Both the position numbers and the translations under genes were made by a program. Below, one piece after another: positions 46,701-55,933 of a stretch of 64,000 nt of DNA. The stretch comes from Bacillota bacterium (lineage in GTDB: Bacteria; Bacillota; JADQBR01). Below the pieces are notes generated by a model. The model had not been told where the DNA came from. It searched no databases and saw nothing but the letters and a program-made list of their open reading frames with translations. The stretch is from NCBI GenBank assembly GCA_016278515.1, contig JADQBR010000067.1, forward strand, positions 90,012 to 154,011. Direction: 5' to 3'. The stretch's first letter is position 1. The number at the start of each line of letters is the position of its first letter.

Positions 46701-48267
46701 TAGTAATAGGATCAGCAACTATGGTGCCGCCACGACCTAATTCAATACCACTATCTTCCGGAATAAATGAAAGGTCGGATGCCTGCCCGATAGCAACAAT
46801 AACCGTATCTGCTTCAAAAGCTTGTTTAACACTATCGTCAAACTTAGGATTAAACCTTCCTTCTTCATCAAAGACGGAAGCACACTTCTTCATCTGCACG
46901 CCTGTTACGTTGCCTTTACCCAAATATTTCTCCGGTCCCCAAGAAGGATTAACCTTTATCCCCTCTTCAATGGCCTCTTCAATTTCCCATTCATGGGCAG
47001 GCATCTCGTTTCGGGCTTCCAAACAAGTAAGACTTACTTCTTCAGCACCCAGACGGAGTGCAGTTCTTGATACGTCAATAGCAACGTTACCGCCGCCAAT
47101 AACCAGTACTTTTTTACCAACTGGAGCCTGTTGTCCCATGGCCGCTTTGCGCAGGAAATCAATGCCGCCTAATATACCTGCCTGGTCCGAGCCTTCCAAC
47201 TTTAACATACGACTGTCTTGTGTTCCAACTGCAATTAAAACAGCGTCATAGTCACTTTTCAACTGTTCAAGGGTAATATCCTTGCCAATCCTTGTGTTAC
47301 CCTTAAACTCAATACCCATACCCAATATCCAGTCCGTTTCCTTCTTAACTATCTCTTCAGGCAAACGATAGCGAGGGATACCAGCTCTTAACATACCACC
47401 TGGTTCAGGTAGAGCATCAAAGACAGTTACCTTGTAACCGGCATATCTTAAGTCCTGAGCAGCAGCCAAACCACCGGGACCTGCACCAATTACGGCTACA
47501 TGCCCTTCCTGGGGTTCTGCTTCTATTTTTGGAGACTCAGCTGCTTCATCCACCCAACCGAAGTCCGCAGCAGCGCGCTTCAGAAAAGCAATGGAAATTG
47601 GGTCATCGTATTCTACTCTGTTGCATTCACCCTCACAAGGGTGATGACAAATACGACCACAGATACCTGCAAAAGGCATACGGCGTCGTACCACTTCTAA
47701 AGCTTCTTTAAACTTGCCCTGGGATACTAACGCAACATAGCCCTGGGCATTAGTTCCTGCCGGACAAGCAGAGCGGCAAGGGGGCGTACCCCTTTTTTCT
47801 ATCAGGAACTTATTGGGAACTGCCTGAGGAAACCGCTTGTAAACCGCTTTGCGCTTATCCATATTTTCATTAAATTCGTTAGAAACCTCAACGGGACATG
47901 CCTGCTCGCAATCACCACAAGCCGTACATTCATCAATATCAATGTACCGGGGTTGCTTTTTCACCTTAACTTTAAAGTTTCCTGCTTCACCTGTTACTTC
48001 AGTAATTGTAGAACAAGTGTGCATGTCAATATTCGGGTGACCGAGAGTGTCCGTCATTTTAGGCCCTAACAAACACATTGCACATTCATTTGTAGGAAAA
48101 GTTTTGTCTAACTGGGTCATCTTACCGCCAACAGATGGCGCATCTGTAACCATTTGTACAAGATAGCCCGCATCTGCTAAGTCTTGTGCTGATTGCATTC
48201 CTGCAATTCCACTACCCAATACCAAAACCGAACCTACAACTGAATTGTTTGGTTTGTTTTTTTTCAT
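43798..48267 (-). CDS. hdrA: Very large HdrA fusion: HdrA module with inserted GltD-like NAD(P)H domain, plus a second HdrA
   Basis: 1489 residues, over twice an ordinary HdrA. Order: HdrA-type FAD site LGSGIAGMQSA (17-27); a 4Fe-4S motif CTACGDCEQACP (114-125); a GltD-like N-terminal Fe-S region (Cys 203, 207, 211, 215); FAD site GAGPGGLAAA (261-270); NAD(P)H site GGGNVAID (391-398). Then CLNCGICSDC (625-634), a Cys-rich core near 724-743, a CHCG segment (930-933), a second HdrA FAD site GGGISGMTAA (1069-1078), and two terminal ferredoxin motifs (1422-1433, 1452-1463). It is probably the flavin electron hub of methylene-THF reduction, possibly taking NAD(P)H directly. Bifurcation is inferred. 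Confidence 0.93.
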   Translation of the reverse strand: MKKNKPNNSVVGSVLVLGSGIAGMQSAQDLADAGYLVQMVTDAPSVGGKMTQLDKTFPTNECAMCLLGPKMTDTLGHPNIDMHTCSTITEVTGEAGNFKVKVKKQPRYIDIDECTACGDCEQACPVEVSNEFNENMDKRKAVYKRFPQAVPNKFLIEKRGTPPCRSACPAGTNAQGYVALVSQGKFKEALEVVRRRMPFAGICGRICHHPCEGECNRVEYDDPISIAFLKRAAADFGWVDEAAESPKIEAEPQEGHVAVIGAGPGGLAAAQDLRYAGYKVTVFDALPEPGGMLRAGIPRYRLPEEIVKKETDWILGMGIEFKGNTRIGKDITLEQLKSDYDAVLIAVGTQDSRMLKLEGSDQAGILGGIDFLRKAAMGQQAPVGKKVLVIGGGNVAIDVSRTALRLGAEEVSLTCLEARNEMPAHEWEIEEAIEEGIKVNPSWGPEKYLGKGNVTGVQMKKCASVFDEEGRFNPKFDDSVKQAFEADTVIVAIGQASDLSFIPEDSGIELGRGGTIVADPITKATGANGVFACGDIVSGPASVVEAVATAHEAVVSIDRFLKGDDLAAGREVPREEKLGPPLTTPIRGNSRLQQGMADPKERIQDFREVYQGFTEEDAVSEASRCLNCGICSDCLQCEAVCQKHAVRHNQVEEEIEIDVGSIILEPGYDLFDPEKTGEYGYGIYDNVVTSMEFERLLSSTGPSKGHVERPSDKKAPEKVAFIQCVGSRDCARSGGEYCSSICCMYSTKEAIIAKEHDGNIDPTIFYLDMRSYGKNFDKYVDTAKAAGVKYTRTMISSVKEDPHTKSLYIQYLQDGEIVTEEFDMVVLAVGVQPPKSAADLAEAVDFKLNQYGFAETDTFTPTSTSRPGVYVAGAFQGPRDIPETVMNASAAAATAGGILAGARGELVRVKDYPQEKDISNEEPRVGVFICHCGINIGSVVDVPSVVQYVNTLPGVVHAEENLYTCSEDTTKKMKELVEEYNLNRVVVASCTVRTHQPLFREVCREAGLNQFLFEMANIRDQCSWVHRNDHAAATAKAKDLVAGAVAKVQMHEPLQLQPVPVVPRALIVGGGISGMTAALSMAEQGFHSYLVEREGELGGFAKNLCSTIDGKDLKKLIQDSIDAVNNNDLIEVYANSRIEDFGGHQGHFITTISQGEPGKEHVRETIKLEHGAVIMATGAKEYVPDEYFIGEDARVVTNTQLEQQLFEGNWDAKNNKQVVMVQCVGSRDEERKYCSRTCCAQSLKNAIKVKKEHPQTDVYILYRDIRTYGFYEKFYKEARELGVVFIQYEAENKPELNKRLDKEHPLLEMKVFDPSARETVVLYPDQVVLATATVAPEDVSKLVTMFKTTVNEDGFFVETHAKLGPIDFPSAGLFLCGSAHSPKFVSEAIYQAQGAVARACTVLAKDNLMVGGVVAKVEADKCAACLTCVRACPYNVPKINDEFVAEIDEVQCQGCGTCVSECPAKAIQLQHYKDEQVMEKVHGLLAEVQ

Positions 48268-48350
48268 GCCATCTCACTACCTTTTCTAGTAAGATTTGCC
48301 TCTAAAACTGAGCATTTTAAGCAACAAAAAGATATCTTGAAAGATACCTC

Positions 48351-49238
48351 CTATGATGCAACTGACAAATTCAGTGAGCGCAGTAATGGGACAGGGTCTA
48401 CGAGATGTTTCTTCAGCCAATTGCTGCTGCCTTCAGCACCAATAGCTAAACCAATTAACTCTGTAATAAAAAACACGGGAATAGTACTTCCTTCACCACC
48501 GCCAAATTTTGGCTGCCGAGAATCAAGATTTGTCTGACACAATGGACATGCCGTTACTATGGCATCAGCACCGGCATACTGAGCAGCTTCTACAATCTTC
48601 TTGGTCAGTTGAAGTACCAAGTCCGGCTGTGAAATGGAAAGACTTCCCCCGCAACAATCAGTCTTGTAAGACCAACGTATGCAGTCAGCTCCTATACCAT
48701 CTACCAATTTATCCAGCTTCACCGGCTGCTCCGGATTGTCTTCATAGGCAACCACATCAGCAGGGCGTGTTAATAGACAACCGTAATAAGGTGCTACTTT
48801 CAATCCGGTAAGCGGCTGACTTATCAGTTCGCTGATTTTTCCCATGATAGCAGGCTCAGAAAAAATATCCACTACGTGCTTAACCTGAATATTGCCCTGG
48901 TAATTAGCACCCATGATTTCCTGCATATCTTGGTTTAACTGCTCACAATCCTCAGCGCCGGACCGCATATGGTGGTCTGCATTTTTTAACAAGTTGTAGC
49001 AGGCCGCACAGGGCACTAATACATCGTTACCCTGTTTTTCCGCAAGAACGAGATTACGCAAAGGGAGAGCATGAGCCAGATAATCATTTGTTGAATGAGC
49101 TGACGTAGCCCCACAGCAATTCCAATCGCTAAGCTCTTCCGTTTCAATCCCGATTTTGCGAAAAACTGCTTCGCTGGAAGCGTTATATTCTTCAGCTGTG
49201 GAATGCAGGGAACACCCTGGATAATAAGTGAATTTCAT
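48351..49238 (-). CDS. hdrB: HdrB-like heterodisulfide reductase subunit
   Basis: 295 residues with two CCG domains. The first is seen as YYPGCSLHSTAEEY and WNCCGATSAHS in the N-terminal half; the second as DCCGGSL and ACPLCQTNL near residues 206-240. These cysteines hold the non-cubane Fe-S clusters of HdrB. The ATG overlaps the hdrC stop (TGATG). In this operon it should be the electron exit arm of the Hdr complex; the natural disulfide or other acceptor in a bacterium without coenzyme M is unknown. Confidence 0.93.
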   Translation of the reverse strand: MKFTYYPGCSLHSTAEEYNASSEAVFRKIGIETEELSDWNCCGATSAHSTNDYLAHALPLRNLVLAEKQGNDVLVPCAACYNLLKNADHHMRSGAEDCEQLNQDMQEIMGANYQGNIQVKHVVDIFSEPAIMGKISELISQPLTGLKVAPYYGCLLTRPADVVAYEDNPEQPVKLDKLVDGIGADCIRWSYKTDCCGGSLSISQPDLVLQLTKKIVEAAQYAGADAIVTACPLCQTNLDSRQPKFGGGEGSTIPVFFITELIGLAIGAEGSSNWLKKHLVDPVPLLRSLNLSVAS

Positions 49239-49795
49239 CAGCTTTTCTCCTTTGCTTTATCAAAAATTTGTTTAATCTCTTTAAGCTGGTTTATTTTCTC
49301 TGGTAAAATTTTTAGTTTGCGTTTCTTAAACATCTCTATCCCTAACTGCATATCCTGAGTATAAGTCTTGGTTTTTAGTTTGTAACCGGCAAGCATACCC
49401 ACCTCATAAACCCGTCCATATCTTTCAATAGATGATAGAAAAGAATCATGAAATACCGGCACCAGGTTATCGCCCAACGCAACTTTTTCTTCTTTGGCCA
49501 TTTCTTTCAAAGTATCCATCACGGCCGATGTATCAATGTCGTTAGGGCAGCGGTCCTTGCACGTCTTACAACATGCACAAACCCAAATAGTGCGGGAAGA
49601 CAACAGTTTTGCTTTTCCTCCCAACTGCACTTGTCTTATAACCTGGTTTGGATAAAAGTCCATGGCAAAACTCATGGGACAACCGCCGGTACATTTTTTA
49701 CATTGGTAACAGCGGCTCACCGGTTGACCAGACCTTTCTTCCAACTGTTTCAAAAAAGAAAAGGAAGGCTCAATACATTTCTCTTGCATAGCCAA
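49238..49795 (-). CDS. hdrC: HdrC-like Fe-S subunit
   Basis: About 185 residues from a TTG at 49795 with GGAGGG 7 bases upstream; an ATG two codons later (49789) is also possible. Two ferredoxin-type 4Fe-4S motifs are seen, CYQCKKCTGGCP near residue 29 and CACCKTCKDRCP near 72, joined by helical segments, ending in a basic tail. It carries electrons between HdrA and HdrB. The gene lies between acsE and hdrB in the same operon. Confidence 0.92.
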   Translation of the reverse strand: MAMQEKCIEPSFSFLKQLEERSGQPVSRCYQCKKCTGGCPMSFAMDFYPNQVIRQVQLGGKAKLLSSRTIWVCACCKTCKDRCPNDIDTSAVMDTLKEMAKEEKVALGDNLVPVFHDSFLSSIERYGRVYEVGMLAGYKLKTKTYTQDMQLGIEMFKKRKLKILPEKINQLKEIKQIFDKAKEKS

Positions 49796-49874
49796 AAGAT
49801 TTCCCTCCTTATACCCCGATAGGCGAGTGTTATCACCCGCCTGGCCCGAGATAACAAATATCAAAATAATCTAA

Positions 49875-50714
<840 letters not shown>

Positions 50715-50765
50715 CTACTGTCCATTAGCCGGGACTATGGTAAGCAGCCTCGGCCTAATAAAATT

Positions 50766-51737
50766 TTAATAACTGTTATCCTTCATTAATTGTTCAATAT
50801 TATTTTTAATTAAAGATACTGCTTTCGGGTGACGCATTAAAAATATGCTTCCGCCGGCCTGCAGCAAAGCGCTGGCAGTAGAGGATTCCCAAAGAATACC
50901 TCTCTCTTCTTCCTCACCCCAAGCGGGATACTCTTCCTCAGATGCACTTGCTTCTTTCGCTCTCCAAGCCTCTTTCCCTACTGTGCAAAGAATAGGCATT
51001 GACAGCATTTTATCACCCTGCAAAGCACCTAAACGCGCACGTTCCATAATGGAATAGGCGTACTCAATACCGTAACCCAAACCACCGATAGACGGGTCAA
51101 TTATAATGCGGTCATGGGCCAAGTTCATTTCGGTGATAAGAATGTTTAACTGCTTACAGATGTTAATGTCCAAAGGTGAACGAGCAATAATATTATGCTT
51201 ATGCACCATACATGCAGCAGTTAAAGACTTATAATTTTCCTGCTCTGCAAAACCGATTAACAGGTTTTCCCCAGTACATGCCTCTGCAACTGCAACAAGC
51301 ACTTCATTATCTTTTTCTTCAATTTCACATCCGGTAACAATAAGTGGAACACCTACTGCTCCCAGCACTTCTTTAACAACAGCAACGCAGTCCTCGGGAG
51401 ACTTATCGGCTCCATCAGGATGGGCGCCCTCCAATCTCACGTAGATGGCATCGGCACCATATTCGTCTACACATTTCTTAGCCCACTCACCGGGCTTATC
51501 CAAGACACCTTCAAAATGTTTTTTAACAGTACCTGGCCAATTTGGTTCGATATCCTGAACCTCCATCGCCACAATCGGTCTATTGGCAATTTTACCTTCG
51601 AAGTGATGAAAAGGCAGTGCTGCATCGCCACCAATGGTGTAAGTTACTGCACGGGTTCCACCTTCTTCTTTGGTAGCACCCAATTTTACTAGTCCGACTT
51701 GACTAAGAGTTTTTTCCTTAACAATATTAACAGCCAT
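50766..51737 (-). CDS. acsD: Corrinoid/iron-sulfur protein small subunit
   Basis: 323 residues from the ATG at 51737 ([20 protein letters not shown]) with AAGGAGA upstream; the longer frame includes 15 codons without a site. The TIM-barrel family markers GAKYRVGLE-like N-terminus, [10 protein letters not shown], and [18 protein letters not shown] are seen. It pairs with AcsC to hold the cobamide that carries methyl groups to acetyl-CoA synthase. It lies between a CooC-like gene and acsE. Confidence 0.94.
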   Translation of the reverse strand: MAVNIVKEKTLSQVGLVKLGATKEEGGTRAVTYTIGGDAALPFHHFEGKIANRPIVAMEVQDIEPNWPGTVKKHFEGVLDKPGEWAKKCVDEYGADAIYVRLEGAHPDGADKSPEDCVAVVKEVLGAVGVPLIVTGCEIEEKDNEVLVAVAEACTGENLLIGFAEQENYKSLTAACMVHKHNIIARSPLDINICKQLNILITEMNLAHDRIIIDPSIGGLGYGIEYAYSIMERARLGALQGDKMLSMPILCTVGKEAWRAKEASASEEEYPAWGEEEERGILWESSTASALLQAGGSIFLMRHPKAVSLIKNNIEQLMKDNSY

Positions 51738-51782
51738 AACTACTCTCCTTCCTTCCCTATGGGTTGTTGTTAAGCTTAACAT

Positions 51783-52535
51783 TTATAACTTAACTTGATT
51801 GAGAATTTCTTGAACTGCTTTCACTGCAGCAGAGTCCTCGGGCAGATCAAATAACGGTTTAGATTCAATATCATACTGGGTAACATTAGGATCAAGGGGA
51901 ATTGTCCCTATCAATTGCAAGCCGGTTTTCTCAATCTCCGGCTTCAGAGCTTCAATCCCATCTTCAGTCACCTTAGTGACGATAAGGAAGATATTTTTAA
52001 CCGGAGAATTGATAGAGTCAACCAGTTGTTTAACTCTGCCAGCTGAACGAATTCCCCGGGCAGATGCATCACTAATCACAAAAAGATAATCCACATTGGG
52101 TATAGTACGGCGGCTAATGTGTTCTAATCCGGCCTCATTATCTGCAACCAAATAATCGTAATTTTGGCTCAAAGAATCCAAATGTTTCTTTAATAAGTCA
52201 TTTGGATAACAGTAGCATCCTGGTCCTTGAGGATTACCCATTACCAACAGATCTACCGTTTTTGTTTCTGTCACGGCATGAGACATTTTATAATCGATAA
52301 ACATGTCTTTTGTCATGCCTGTAGGAACAGATTTGGGATCTTTAGTTTCAGCAAGAATGTCCGATATCATCATATCTACTTCTAATCCCAACGCTTCATT
52401 CAAGTTAGCATTGGCATCTGCATCTAAAGCCATGATGGATCCTTTGTTTTTATCAACCAGGTAACGTATTAACAGGGCCGAGAAAGTAGTTTTTCCAGTT
52501 CCACCCTTACCTGCTACTGCAATAGTTATTGTCAT
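51783..52535 (-). CDS. CooC-like ATPase, second copy (nickel-enzyme maturation)
   Basis: 250 residues from the ATG at 52535 (a GTG three codons earlier at 52544 is possible). A MinD/ParA-type deviant Walker A GKGGTGKTT opens the protein. CYCYPN near residue 138 supplies the C-x-C metal motif of CooC/AcsF proteins, and DNEAGLEH is the Walker B region. It probably inserts nickel into acetyl-CoA synthase or CO dehydrogenase. It sits between acsV and acsD; the other copy begins the operon. Confidence 0.9.
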   Translation of the reverse strand: MTITIAVAGKGGTGKTTFSALLIRYLVDKNKGSIMALDADANANLNEALGLEVDMMISDILAETKDPKSVPTGMTKDMFIDYKMSHAVTETKTVDLLVMGNPQGPGCYCYPNDLLKKHLDSLSQNYDYLVADNEAGLEHISRRTIPNVDYLFVISDASARGIRSAGRVKQLVDSINSPVKNIFLIVTKVTEDGIEALKPEIEKTGLQLIGTIPLDPNVTQYDIESKPLFDLPEDSAAVKAVQEILNQVKL

Positions 52536-52556
52536 AGCACTCACCTGTCCTTTCCC

Positions 52557-54464
52557 TTACTCTTTGTCCTTAACCGAGGGAAACAAGGTCAAATCCGTAT
52601 GGGGTATAAATGTTGCTGAAACAAATTCATCCATAAAAGTAGTACCCGCGGATAGTTCCAAATAAGTCATCATATGGCCTAGCTGTATGGATTTCTTATA
52701 AGCCGCCTGGGATAACAATGCTAATTTAGCGCCTTTAACCGACGTATTGCCTAGGAATTCATATCTATCGCGATCCACGTCAGGAAGTAATCCAATCTGT
52801 ACTGCATCTTCTACATTTAAATAGTTACCAAAGCCTCCGGCTATAATAATTTTCTCTATCATATTGACGTCCATTTGCATCGATTTTAAGAGGCTTTGAA
52901 TACCGGCAAAAACAGCACCTTTAGAACGTAATAGATTTTTGATATCCGGTTCGGTAATAACCACGTCTTGGTTATTACCACTTTCTTCCGCCCAAGCCAG
53001 TACAAACTCCCAACCGTCATCTGTCTTTCTCAGTCTAGGTGTTTCTTTATCTCTAAAAAATTGCCCTGTTCGATCTATTAAGCCAACTTTGTGTAGTTTA
53101 GCTAAACAATCTATCAGGCCAGAACCGCAAATACCAATTGGTGCTCCGTCGCCTATGGTCTCTAACTGAACACTGTAAGTTTTAGGACTTATACGCACTC
53201 TTTCTATTGCTCCGTTCATAGCCCGCATGCCAAATGTAATACCGCCGCCTTCAAAAGCTGGCCCTGCGGAGCAAGCACAGGAAATCATAAACTCCTTGTT
53301 CCCTAAAACAATTTCACCATTTGTACCAATGTCAATAAATAAGGTCATTTCATCAGCCTGCGATATTTTTGTTGCCAAGACACCGGAAACAATGTCACCG
53401 CCAACATAACTGGCAACGGCAGGGAAGTTAAGTACCCATGCCTCAGGATTAATGTGAATCTGTAATTCCTTGGCTTTAACCGGAGGAAGCTCCGTAGCCG
53501 TAGGAATATAGGGTTCCAAACGAATGTACTTTGGCGGCAGTCCCAGCAGCAAGTGCGCCATGGTACTGTTACCCGCCATAATCGCAACATGAACATCTTC
53601 AGAAGAAACATCTTTTCTATCCAGCAGTTTGTCAATTAATTCATTTAAAGAACCGATAACAGCCTGCTGCAGCTCCTGCAGTCCGCCTTCTTCACCGGCA
53701 TGAATCATCCTGGAGATTACATCGTCTCCGTATTTAGCCTGTTTGTTATAGGTGCCCAGCTTATCGATGGTTTCGCCATTAGACAAATCCACCAGATAAA
53801 CTACAACTGTGGTGGTCCCAATATCAATGGCTAAACCATAACCGTCATTGGCCACATGTCCCGGTTCGACCTGAACAATTTCCGTAATCCCATTCATACA
53901 GGCTAACGTAGCAGTAACCTTCCAGTCTTCCTGCCTTAATGTTTCAGCCAAATGCTGCAATATCGGCAAACCTACAATTAATTCTTTGCAGTCAGTGTTT
54001 TGTCTAAGCTTAGCCTGCAGTCTTGTCAAATCACTGGTATTCTCCGTCAGATTCGGCGGGTCCAAGGTGAGCTGAACTTTTCTGCAAAGGGGTGAGAATT
54101 CATACCCCTCCAATATATCCACTTCCTTGGCCTCCAGAACTTTACCGTAGTTTTCGTTTTCCAACACAACCTGATGTTCATCTAAACGAGAATCCTTTGG
54201 AACCTCGATTGTTACATCGCCCTCAACAATGGTTTGACAGGCGAGATTTAATCCCTGGTCCTTAAGTTTTTTAGACCGATTGCCTTCCTCATACCGCACC
54301 TGGCCATCTAATACTTTTATGGCACAACGTCCACAGCTTCCTTTACCACCACAGGTACTTTTTATCTCTATCCCTGCTAATGAAGCTGCACGTAAAATAT
54401 TGACCCCTGTATCGACTGTTGCTGAAACATCATCGGGAACGAATTTTACCAGATGCTTGCCCAT
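52557..54464 (-). CDS. acsV: Reductive activator of the corrinoid/iron-sulfur protein (RACo)
   Basis: 635 residues. An N-terminal [2Fe-2S] plant-type ferredoxin with CGGKGSCGRC (residues about 38-47) and a later LACQT cysteine is followed by a linker. An ASKHA-type C-terminal domain follows: GLAIDIGTTTVVVYLVDL (near 218-235), FIDIGTNGEIVLG (near 388) and IIAGGFGNYL (near 570). It uses ATP to return inactive Co(II) corrinoid to Co(I). It lies between acsC and the second cooC gene. Confidence 0.94.
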   Translation of the reverse strand: MGKHLVKFVPDDVSATVDTGVNILRAASLAGIEIKSTCGGKGSCGRCAIKVLDGQVRYEEGNRSKKLKDQGLNLACQTIVEGDVTIEVPKDSRLDEHQVVLENENYGKVLEAKEVDILEGYEFSPLCRKVQLTLDPPNLTENTSDLTRLQAKLRQNTDCKELIVGLPILQHLAETLRQEDWKVTATLACMNGITEIVQVEPGHVANDGYGLAIDIGTTTVVVYLVDLSNGETIDKLGTYNKQAKYGDDVISRMIHAGEEGGLQELQQAVIGSLNELIDKLLDRKDVSSEDVHVAIMAGNSTMAHLLLGLPPKYIRLEPYIPTATELPPVKAKELQIHINPEAWVLNFPAVASYVGGDIVSGVLATKISQADEMTLFIDIGTNGEIVLGNKEFMISCACSAGPAFEGGGITFGMRAMNGAIERVRISPKTYSVQLETIGDGAPIGICGSGLIDCLAKLHKVGLIDRTGQFFRDKETPRLRKTDDGWEFVLAWAEESGNNQDVVITEPDIKNLLRSKGAVFAGIQSLLKSMQMDVNMIEKIIIAGGFGNYLNVEDAVQIGLLPDVDRDRYEFLGNTSVKGAKLALLSQAAYKKSIQLGHMMTYLELSAGTTFMDEFVSATFIPHTDLTLFPSVKDKE

Positions 54465-54474
54465 TTAATCACCC

Positions 54475-55812
54475 CTAGGAAAACTGACTTTTTGCAAACG
54501 CAACAATTCCTGAAGCTTCACGCGGTCCAACAATTACGTTCCATCCGGAAGCTTCTTCTAATTTACCTTTCAATACGGCAACGTAGCCAGGAATAATCAT
54601 GTTGCGATGTTTAACCTTATCGTCCAAACCAACCTTCTTCATAACCTCAGCTATTTTTTCTGCTTCGTACTTACCTGCGGCATATGCAGTCAATACCGAA
54701 GTACCGTCCGTGTCTACAGATAAAATATAACTCGGTATCTTGGTTGATTCCACTTCACCTTGTACAGAGTAGTAAGTTAAGGAGAAGTTAGTAGTCAAGT
54801 AAACAGGTGAATCTTCGTTTACTTCACCTACTTCATGCAGCTTTTGTTCTACCTGGATTGGAACCTGAGGATCCGTATAAAGGTTTTGTCTCCATGCTAA
54901 CAACGGTAAAACATGAGCTTTCTTAGTAGTATTCAAAATAATAATGCTGGCATACTTACTAACGTAAGTGATTGCTTGGGTAATTTCAGCCAAAGGATCT
55001 TCTTCAGTTGTAAATACGATTGACGGGTAACCAAAGGGGCGGAACTTCTTTTTAATGGCCTGACGGCGCATTTGCACCAAATCACCCACTATTTTCGAAG
55101 CTTCCGTTTGACCACTATCAAGAACCAACTGCTTATGACCTAGAGCCACAACTTTTTCCACCAATTCAGCCAAAGCTTCTAGACCTTCAGCTTTCACAAC
55201 CAGCGGACACCCTTTTCCTTTAGCCAGTTCAGTCATTTTCTCATAGTTATCTGCCGTAGCTGCATAAATTAACGGTTTCTTATCTGCAGCTACATCTAAA
55301 GCACCTTCCAAAGCCGCTGGATCTTCAGACACCAACATTGGTGTAACAGAGGTATTGGCTGCTACTTTAGCAACAGCTTTTTTGAAAGTTTCGGCATCCT
55401 GAGAGTCATTCACGACTGCAACAAACTGAACCTTATACTGCAGACCAACACGCTCGAATACCAAATCCTCTATTTCTTTGGCCTTTGCCTCCAACTCTTC
55501 TTCATTAAGACTATCACTTACTTTAAAGCCCACAGAAGTTTCATGATAAAACTTCTTATCGTGACGGAATAATTCCGTCTCATCACCCATTTCCACCTGA
55601 TTATCGCCATCACCTGCTTTAACTAAAGCAATGGGCGGAGCGGAAGCGGACTCTAAGTTAGCCTTTGCTTCGTCCGATACATAAGGACAAGTACTCAATT
55701 GCGCCTTACCGTTTGCCAGTGCCATAGCGAATGCTAGGCACGTCGGAGGGCCGCATTCTCCACAGTTTTTCTTTGGTAACTGTTTGTAAATTTCAAGACC
55801 TGTTAAACCCAT
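54475..55812 (-). CDS. acsC: Corrinoid/iron-sulfur protein large subunit
   Basis: 445 residues. The N-terminal 4Fe-4S domain has CGECGPPTCLAFAMALANG (cysteines at about 17, 20, 25 and 42). A central TIM barrel and a C-terminal cobamide-binding Rossmann domain (VIVGPREASGIVAF at the end) follow. It accepts the methyl group from AcsE and gives it to acetyl-CoA synthase. The gene follows acsB after about 120 bases that hold a small GC-rich hairpin, and precedes acsV. Confidence 0.95.
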   Translation of the reverse strand: MGLTGLEIYKQLPKKNCGECGPPTCLAFAMALANGKAQLSTCPYVSDEAKANLESASAPPIALVKAGDGDNQVEMGDETELFRHDKKFYHETSVGFKVSDSLNEEELEAKAKEIEDLVFERVGLQYKVQFVAVVNDSQDAETFKKAVAKVAANTSVTPMLVSEDPAALEGALDVAADKKPLIYAATADNYEKMTELAKGKGCPLVVKAEGLEALAELVEKVVALGHKQLVLDSGQTEASKIVGDLVQMRRQAIKKKFRPFGYPSIVFTTEEDPLAEITQAITYVSKYASIIILNTTKKAHVLPLLAWRQNLYTDPQVPIQVEQKLHEVGEVNEDSPVYLTTNFSLTYYSVQGEVESTKIPSYILSVDTDGTSVLTAYAAGKYEAEKIAEVMKKVGLDDKVKHRNMIIPGYVAVLKGKLEEASGWNVIVGPREASGIVAFAKSQFS

Positions 55813-55933
55813 AAACCTAACTCCTTTCCTAATGAATTATCAGGCTTTAAGCCTCAATAATTAAACACCTGAACTAACTTGAATAGAGAAGACCACCGGC
55901 ACTTAACCGGCGTCTCCCCTACCAATGCCTCAA

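Noticed and set aside
46511..47251. Long plus-strand open frame of 246 residues inside hdrA
   Set aside because: It lies antisense to conserved GltD-like coding sequence, has no ribosome site or family, and reflects codon use of the real gene.
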